Source: Eutrophocola sp963925675 (GTDB taxonomy: Bacteria > Pseudomonadota > Gammaproteobacteria > Pseudomonadales > Pseudohongiellaceae). Taken from it: a DNA stretch of 64,000 bases. Positions 59,143 through 64,000 of this stretch are shown here, one piece after another (positions within the stretch are counted from its first letter, which is position 1; each line of letters begins with the position of its first letter). The notes under the pieces were generated by a model. It saw only the letters and a program-made list of their open reading frames with translations, did no database searches and was not told the DNA's origin. A program made the position numbers and the translations under genes. The stretch spans positions 1 through 64,000 of the forward strand of contig CAWUSW010000037.1 of the NCBI GenBank assembly GCA_963925675.1, read 5' to 3'.

Positions 59143-61248
59143 ATGAGATTAATAAAAATTACAGCAGGACTTCTGTGGGCATTAATAGTAAACAGTACCG
59201 TAGCCCAGGTAGATACCGAAGTAGGCATTGATGCTGTGGCGAGTTTTAACGAAGCTCAGGTAGCGGCGGGGCTTGCAGCATATCAGGCGAACTGCTCAGA
59301 GGGCTGTCATCAAAATGATATGCAGGGTAACGGGCCTATTGCATCTTTGCGAGGTCCTGCCTTTACCAGCGTATGGAATAATCGAAGCGTATCTGAATTG
59401 GTTTCTACTATGCGCTCCGCCATGCCCCCTACCAATGTTGGTGGTCTGCCACAACAAACCTATGTAGATCTTGCTGCATTTATTCTGTCAGCCAATGGCG
59501 CTGAAGTTGGCGATGTGGCTCTGCAATTTGATTCTGCCGCGCTGGTAAACCAGTTCACTACACAAGGTTCTCCGACAAACTTTGCAGCGCCTCTGGCCGG
59601 GCCGGAAAATGATGGGCCCACAGGGGTAACTATTGCCGGAACTGTACCAAATTATCGACCTGTAACTGAGCAGATGCTACAAAACCCTGATGCTGATGAT
59701 TGGCTGATTCATCGCGGTAATCAGCAAGCCTGGAGCTATAGCGAACTCGAGCAGATCAATCAGGACAATGTTAACGGTCTGCAATTGCAGTGGGTATGGG
59801 CACTTGGCAACCAAGGTGCCAGTCAGCTGTCACCGATTGTGCATGACGGCATCATGTATATCTTTAATCCAGGCAACAAGGTTCAGGCTCTGGAAGCAGC
59901 CTCCGGTGATTTGATCTGGGAACAAAGTCTGGGAGGTCGAACTGGCACCATGCGTGGCATGGCGATTTATCAAGACAAAATAATTGTGAATGTTCCGGAT
60001 GCCCGCATGGTGGCGCTTAATGCGGTCAATGGCGAACAGGTTTGGAGTACCTTAATTGGCGAAGGTTTTGGTAATTCCAGCGGGCCTTTGGTCGCTGCTG
60101 GCAAAGTGTTTACCGGTATGGGTAACTGCCTGCGCTTTCGTGCAGAAAAATGTTATGTCAGTGCCTGGGACGCCGATGACGGCAGCTTCTTGTGGAAATT
60201 TGAAACTGTAGCACGCGAAGGTACACCTGGTGGGGATACCTGGGGCGGCATTGATGATATGTTTCGCGCCGGTAATGATCCCTGGATTACACCCACTTAT
60301 GATGCCGAGCTGGGCATTGTTTATGTGGGCGTCTCACAACCCAAACCATGGATGCCGGTAAGTCGCGGCATGACCGTCTTCGATGATGCACTGTATTCCA
60401 ATTCCACCCTGGCGCTGGATGCTGATACCGGTGAGCTGCTCTGGTACTACCAGCATGTGCCCGGAGAAGTATTTGATCTGGACGAAGTGTTTGAACGCAT
60501 GCTGGTAGATATCGACGGCGAGAAAGTGGTTTTTTCCATCGGCAAGCATGGCATTCTCTGGAAGCTCAATCGTGAGACTGGCAAGTATATTTCTCACAAG
60601 GAAACGGTATTTCAAAATGCCTTTGATTATTTTGATCCTGACACCGGACGTCCACAGTATCGCGCGGATGTGATTGAGTCTGGTCTGGGCGATTGGCTGG
60701 AGGTATGCCCTTCTTCAGCAGGGGGCAAGAACTGGCATGCCATGAGTTATCATCCAGGAACCGCCAGACTGATTATTCCCCTGAGCCAAAGCTGCCTGCG
60801 TCAGCGTGCGACTGAAATAGATTTTGTGCAGGGTGGCGGTGGTGCTGCTGTAAATCGTGACTGGTTTGCCATGCCGGGCACTGACGGTAATGTAGGCAAG
60901 CTTGCTGCATACGACATTCGTACCATGGAAGAGCTGTGGTCATTCGAACAGCCAGCGTCCTTCCTCACCGGCGTACTTAGCACCGGAGGCAATCTCGCTT
61001 TTGCAGGTGACCTGGATAGACGTTTCCGCGCCTTTGATGTGGAAACCGGGGAAGTAAAATGGGAAACTCGACTGGGCACTTCTGTGCAGGGATTTCCAAT
61101 TACCTTTACGGCTAATGGCAGGCAATATGTAGCGATGTCTACCGGCCTGGGCGGTGGTAGCCCACGTATAGTGCCCTCAAGATTGACCCCAGAGATTCAG
61201 TATCCTGACACGGGGAATGCCTTGTATGTGTTTGCACTACCAGAGTAG
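59143..61248 (+). CDS. N-heme PQQ-dependent alcohol dehydrogenase-like quinohemoprotein
   Basis: The 701-residue secreted protein has a signal peptide ending VAQ and a cytochrome c domain whose heme motif is CSEGCH near residue 51, with three residues between the cysteines instead of two. The PQQ propeller begins with WLIHRGNQQAWSYSELEQIN near residue 187. It shows blade motifs such as KVQALEAASGDLIWEQSLGG and FRAFDVETGEVKWETRLG. VFDLDEVFE near residue 450 aligns with the WDxD catalytic segment of methanol/ethanol dehydrogenases and keeps both aspartates. ATG 59143 is preferred over TTG 59125. Heme first and PQQ second is the reverse of classical quinohemoprotein alcohol dehydrogenases. Confidence 0.9.
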   Translation: MRLIKITAGLLWALIVNSTVAQVDTEVGIDAVASFNEAQVAAGLAAYQANCSEGCHQNDMQGNGPIASLRGPAFTSVWNNRSVSELVSTMRSAMPPTNVGGLPQQTYVDLAAFILSANGAEVGDVALQFDSAALVNQFTTQGSPTNFAAPLAGPENDGPTGVTIAGTVPNYRPVTEQMLQNPDADDWLIHRGNQQAWSYSELEQINQDNVNGLQLQWVWALGNQGASQLSPIVHDGIMYIFNPGNKVQALEAASGDLIWEQSLGGRTGTMRGMAIYQDKIIVNVPDARMVALNAVNGEQVWSTLIGEGFGNSSGPLVAAGKVFTGMGNCLRFRAEKCYVSAWDADDGSFLWKFETVAREGTPGGDTWGGIDDMFRAGNDPWITPTYDAELGIVYVGVSQPKPWMPVSRGMTVFDDALYSNSTLALDADTGELLWYYQHVPGEVFDLDEVFERMLVDIDGEKVVFSIGKHGILWKLNRETGKYISHKETVFQNAFDYFDPDTGRPQYRADVIESGLGDWLEVCPSSAGGKNWHAMSYHPGTARLIIPLSQSCLRQRATEIDFVQGGGGAAVNRDWFAMPGTDGNVGKLAAYDIRTMEELWSFEQPASFLTGVLSTGGNLAFAGDLDRRFRAFDVETGEVKWETRLGTSVQGFPITFTANGRQYVAMSTGLGGGSPRIVPSRLTPEIQYPDTGNALYVFALPE

Positions 61249-61281
61249 TAGGAGCGGTTTCTGCCGCGAATGATCCGGCCC
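61248..61281. repeat. Variant palindromic repeat abutting PQQ gene stop
   Basis: GTAGGAGCGGTTTCTGCCGC then GAATGA resembles the GTAGGAGCGG REP elements of pseudomonads. It starts at the last base of the TAG stop codon. It may act as a transcript 3' end. Confidence 0.75.
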
Positions 61282-61330
61282 GCTCCAGCAGTAATTGGTA
61301 TTAACCAGGTAATCTTAAGATGAATACCCT

Positions 61331-62587
61331 ATGAAACTTTCCAGCTTTGGTGATAAGTACACTGGTCAATCCGGTATTGTGGATTTGATGGCGGATCTTG
61401 GTGAAGCGCTACACACCAGACCCGATATGATCTCTATGGGCGGCGGAAATCCTGCCCGCATTATGGAAGTGGAAAGCATATATAAAAACCACCTGATCAA
61501 CTTATTAAAAGAAGATGATGGTGCCTATAACATTCTGGGTAAATATCAGTCACCGCAAGGGGATGAATTATTACTAAAGCAGCTGGCAGCGCTCTTGCGA
61601 GATGAATATGGCTGGCCCATCACGGATAAAAATGTCGCCATCAGCAATGGTGGGCAATCCGCATTTTACGTGTTGGCTAATCTGTTCGCCGGACGTTTTT
61701 CAGATGGCACCATGAAACAAATTCAGTTTCCCCTGGTCCCTGAATATTTGGGATATACCGATGCGGGTCTGGAAGAAAATTTTTTCACCTCTACGCGTCC
61801 GACCATTGAAATGCTGGGTGATCACGTTTTCAAGTACCGGGTTGATTTTGAAAATATGAAGGTCACAGACAGTACCGCGGCCTTTTGTGTCTCCCGTCCG
61901 ACTAACCCCACAGGCAATGTGCTTACTGATGACGAAATCAGACAGTTGGATGCTATCGCGGCCGAGCATGACATCCCTTTGATAATTGATGGCGCGTATG
62001 GCACGCCGTTTCCTGACATCATCTTTGATGAAGTGAGTCCGCACTGGAGTAAAAACACGATTCTCTTGCTGAGCATGTCCAAGCTTGGTTTGCCCGGGGT
62101 CAGAACCGGTTTTATTGTTACCAGTGAAGAGATTATTCAGGCCTATGCCAATGCAAATACTATTCAAAACCTGGCCTGTGGCACTGTGGGTCCGGCAATT
62201 GCCAGTAAACTGTTTCTTAACAGGGAAGTGCTGAAAATTAGCAAGACTATAATTATGCCGTATTACAAGGAAAGGGCATTTAGTACCATGGACCTGTTTA
62301 TCCAGGCGATGGATGATTTGCCTGTGTATATACACAAGCCGGAAGGGGCTATTTTTCTTTGGCTTTGGTTTAAGGATTTGCCTGTTTCATCTGCGAAGTT
62401 ATATGAAATACTAAAAGAAGCAGGTGTCTTAATTATTCCTGGACATGATTCCTTTGCCGGACTCAAATCAGATTGGCAGCATGCCCATGAATGCATTCGG
62501 ATTTCTTATGCCCAGGATGCCGGTCAGGTTGCTAAAGGCGTTGAAATTATTGCTCGGGAAGTGCGCAAGCTTTACGAAAATAATTAG
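61331..62587 (+). CDS. avtA: Valine-pyruvate aminotransferase
   Basis: The 418-residue cytoplasmic PLP enzyme matches E. coli AvtA along its length (SFGDKYTGQSGIVDLMADL, GGGNPARI, FPLVPEYLGYTDAGLEE, VSRPTNPTGNVLTDDE). The PLP lysine is in LSMSKLGLPGVRTG near residue 249, and PEGAIFLWLWFKDLP is the conserved late motif. It moves the amino group between valine or alanine and keto acids. It stands between redox genes with repeats on both sides, not in a biosynthetic operon. Confidence 0.95.
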   Translation: MKLSSFGDKYTGQSGIVDLMADLGEALHTRPDMISMGGGNPARIMEVESIYKNHLINLLKEDDGAYNILGKYQSPQGDELLLKQLAALLRDEYGWPITDKNVAISNGGQSAFYVLANLFAGRFSDGTMKQIQFPLVPEYLGYTDAGLEENFFTSTRPTIEMLGDHVFKYRVDFENMKVTDSTAAFCVSRPTNPTGNVLTDDEIRQLDAIAAEHDIPLIIDGAYGTPFPDIIFDEVSPHWSKNTILLLSMSKLGLPGVRTGFIVTSEEIIQAYANANTIQNLACGTVGPAIASKLFLNREVLKISKTIIMPYYKERAFSTMDLFIQAMDDLPVYIHKPEGAIFLWLWFKDLPVSSAKLYEILKEAGVLIIPGHDSFAGLKSDWQHAHECIRISYAQDAGQVAKGVEIIAREVRKLYENN

Positions 62588-62593
62588 AAATGA

Positions 62594-62690
62594 AATAAGG
62601 TGCAAGGTACAAGAGTGTAATTGATGTAGGAGGGGTTTTAACCCCGAATGAAAGAGTCTTGTTCTTCACGGTTAAAACCGCTCCTATAAA
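62594..62690. repeat. Composite repeat: short heptamer array plus paired palindromes
   Basis: Three seven-base units (AATAAGG, TGCAAGG, TACAAGA; 62594-62614) are followed by GTAGGAGGGGTTTTAACCCC at 62626. An inverted relative, ACGGTTAAAACCGCTCCTAT, follows at 62668. The two facing palindromes resemble a BIME-type REP pair. Confidence 0.8.
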
Positions 62691-62737
62691 AGGTTGCGAA
62701 TCATTTTGACCGGTAGGCCCGGGCCACCATCCAGCAG

Positions 62738-62786
62738 TGCAAGGCACAAGGCACAAGGCACAAGGCACAAGGCACAAGGCACAAGG
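62738..62786. repeat. Seven-base tandem repeat, 7 units (cacaagg)
   Basis: One TGCAAGG and six identical CACAAGG units, the most regular array in the window. Its purity suggests recent expansion. It lies 82 bases before the di-heme cytochrome gene. Confidence 0.92.
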
Positions 62787-62868
62787 GTGTCGCCTTGATG
62801 AAACAAAGCGGGTTTTTTGCCTGAGTTTGTAGTTAAATATTTAAAAATTTCAGTGGGGATGTAGATGT

Positions 62869-63669
62869 ATGAATAGTATATGTAGAAAACTCGTTACAGG
62901 TGCACTTGCTTGTACCTTTTATCTTGTACCTTGTACCTTGCTACACGCTCAGGAGCACTCTTATGCCCCTAGCGATATCGAGAACGGTCGAGGCTTATAT
63001 CAAGCCAACTGTCTGGGTTGTCATGGCAACGATGCCGATGCCGTAGAAGGCGCTAATTTAAGCACCGGACGCTTTCGTCGTGCCAGTTCTGATGAAGACC
63101 TGATCCGCTTGATACGTGAGGGTATCCCCAATACCTTGATGATCCCAAAAACCAATCTGTCCTATGGCGATACTCGCGCTATCGTTGCATTCCTCAGGGC
63201 CCTGCCGTCAGGCGGCGCTCTGGTAGCTGATGAGCGGGAAGTGCGTATAGGCGATGCAGCGCGCGGTGAGGCGCTGTTCTTTTCCAACCAGACACAGTGC
63301 AGTACCTGCCATGGTGTTAATGGTGGCGGCAACCTGTTAAGCCCTGACTTGAGTAATGTTGGTGCAACCAGAACACCGGCAACGCTGGAGACTGCGATGT
63401 TGGACCCAATTGCCGAAGTGCGGGCGGGTCAACGCTTTTATCAGGTGACCAACCTGCAGGGTAATACCGTGAACGGATTACTTCTGAATCAAGATACTCA
63501 TTCTGTACAGTTATTACGCGAAGGGGAGAGACTGGCTGCCTATCAAAAGAATGAGTTGCAAAATCATGGATTTATTCCATCACCGATGCCGTCCTACCTG
63601 GATGTACTGTCACCAGATGAAGTGGCAGACCTTGTTGCCTACATGATTTCATTGAAAGGGGAAGAATAA
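62869..63669 (+). CDS. Secreted di-heme cytochrome c
   Basis: The 266-residue protein has two cytochrome c domains: CLGCHGND near residue 48 with MIPKTNLSYGD, and CSTCHGVN near residue 144 with PSPMPSYLDVLSPDEVADLV at the end. GTGGGGA precedes ATG 62869. The signal peptide (MNSICRKLVTGALACTF, then a hydrophobic run ending near LHAQ) is unusual because its codons at 62904-62945 are an inverted seven-base repeat array. The stop overlaps a possible start of the next PQQ gene, so the two proteins probably form one electron chain. Confidence 0.9.
   Translation: MNSICRKLVTGALACTFYLVPCTLLHAQEHSYAPSDIENGRGLYQANCLGCHGNDADAVEGANLSTGRFRRASSDEDLIRLIREGIPNTLMIPKTNLSYGDTRAIVAFLRALPSGGALVADEREVRIGDAARGEALFFSNQTQCSTCHGVNGGGNLLSPDLSNVGATRTPATLETAMLDPIAEVRAGQRFYQVTNLQGNTVNGLLLNQDTHSVQLLREGERLAAYQKNELQNHGFIPSPMPSYLDVLSPDEVADLVAYMISLKGEE
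62904..62945 (-). repeat. Inverted seven-base repeat array inside a signal-peptide coding region
   Basis: On the plus strand the units read ACTTGCT, TGTACCT, TTTATCT, TGTACCT twice and TGCTACA, the reverse complement of the intergenic tacaagg arrays. They encode about residues 12-26 of the cytochrome precursor. Because the unit is seven bases, gain or loss of one unit shifts the frame. Confidence 0.85.
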
Positions 63670-63725
63670 TGAATAGGAAGCTAAACCCCTTTGTTACACA
63701 TGAATTCAATGAAATGGAAAAAATA

Positions 63726-64000
63726 ATGAAGTGTGCATTAAACCTCTTAATTATCATCATATTTTCAATTTTCTGCCTGCAATCGGCCCTGGCCCAGGTT
63801 ACGCCTGACAGGTTACTGAATGCTGAAAATGAGCCAGATAGCTGGTTATTATATGGCGGTGATTATGACAGCCAGCGCCATAGTGAACTGACTCAGATTA
63901 CCAAGGCTAACGTAGCCGATCTGGAACTGCAGTGGGTTTGGCAAAACCGGGCACCTGATGGTGCTTCTCAGAAATTTGAAGCGACACCGCTGGTGGTGGA
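63726..64000 (+). CDS. PQQ-dependent dehydrogenase, N-terminal part (runs off window)
   Basis: The visible 91 codons give a signal peptide (MKCALNLLIIIIFSIFCLQ, cleavage near ALAQ) and then the start of a PQQ alcohol dehydrogenase propeller: WLLYGGDYDSQRHSELTQIT and LELQWVW, then KFEATPLVV. ATG 63726 begins the signal peptide cleanly. ATG 63669, overlapping the cytochrome stop as TAATG, is in frame and would add a 19-residue charged leader. The adjacent di-heme cytochrome is the likely electron acceptor. The catalytic region lies outside the window. Confidence 0.88.
   Translation, partial: MKCALNLLIIIIFSIFCLQSALAQVTPDRLLNAENEPDSWLLYGGDYDSQRHSELTQITKANVADLELQWVWQNRAPDGASQKFEATPLVV

Noticed and set aside
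62547..62777. 76-codon minus-strand frame rich in CLVPCALCLVPC
   Set aside because: Its repeats are just the reverse translation of the cacaagg heptamers, with no gene signal.
50087..62945. CRISPR arrays
   Set aside because: The repeated units are only seven bases and contiguous, with no spacers and no cas genes. They are simple tandem repeats.

Overview
ORGANISM. The window reads as the chromosome of a marine-type gammaproteobacterium of moderate GC. The evidence is the gene order alaS-lysC-csrA-tRNA-Ser(GCU), a TonB-dependent receptor with a gammaproteobacterial TonB box, a Na+-pumping oxaloacetate decarboxylase (oadGAB), a caa3-like cytochrome oxidase, and many periplasmic c-type cytochromes and quinoproteins. 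No plasmid, phage or insertion sequence is visible. Species cannot be named from sequence alone. LAYOUT. 1-3090: end of an AI-2E-type permease, then a TonB receptor. 3098-8870: a lipase-like hydrolase and the housekeeping run alaS, lysC, csrA, tRNA-Ser. 8871-21456: an accessory block lying between tRNA-Ser(GCU) and tRNA-Arg(ACG), which directly follow csrA as neighbours in E. coli. It holds a truncated Sel1 gene abutting a PAS gene, a p-cresol methylhydroxylase-like flavocytochrome with a Tat-exported partner, an SLC13 transporter, an MmgE/PrpD protein, an SDR, a DUF1538 double transporter with two PII-like genes, and a ModF-like ATPase. A decayed tRNA-Arg copy sits just before the intact one. 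21853-29957: a frameshifted methyltransferase pseudogene, SURF1, two very short membrane-protein genes (25 and 42 aa) and the cox operon. 30264-32749: an FNR-box-preceded operon for a membrane-anchored periplasmic protein, a YtkA/FixH-like protein and a di-heme peroxidase. 32763-41210: secreted oxidoreductase genes. 41352-50082: DUF2334, glycosyltransferase, sulfotransferase, a Kef-type antiporter and oadGAB. 50348-64000: more periplasmic oxidoreductases (GMC/subunit 3/cytochrome c, N-heme PQQ enzyme, di-heme cytochrome plus PQQ enzyme), with metY and avtA. HOW IT WORKS TOGETHER. The right half is a periplasmic oxidation region in which flavin and quinoprotein dehydrogenases would pass electrons through c-type cytochromes to the oxidase encoded mid-window. 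The most striking pattern is a two-gene module, DUF6152 plus a secreted partner with a GHSIG-W-E-x-DTLV signature. It occurs three times as a gene pair and once as a single fused gene. Each of the four lies head-to-head with a periplasmic redox gene. I regard it as the best candidate for an undescribed system here. REPEATS. Arrays of a degenerate seven-base unit (consensus tacaagg/t) recur between genes from 30.9 to 62.9 kb, often just before REP-like palindromes. One inverted array lies inside the signal-peptide codons of a di-heme cytochrome.
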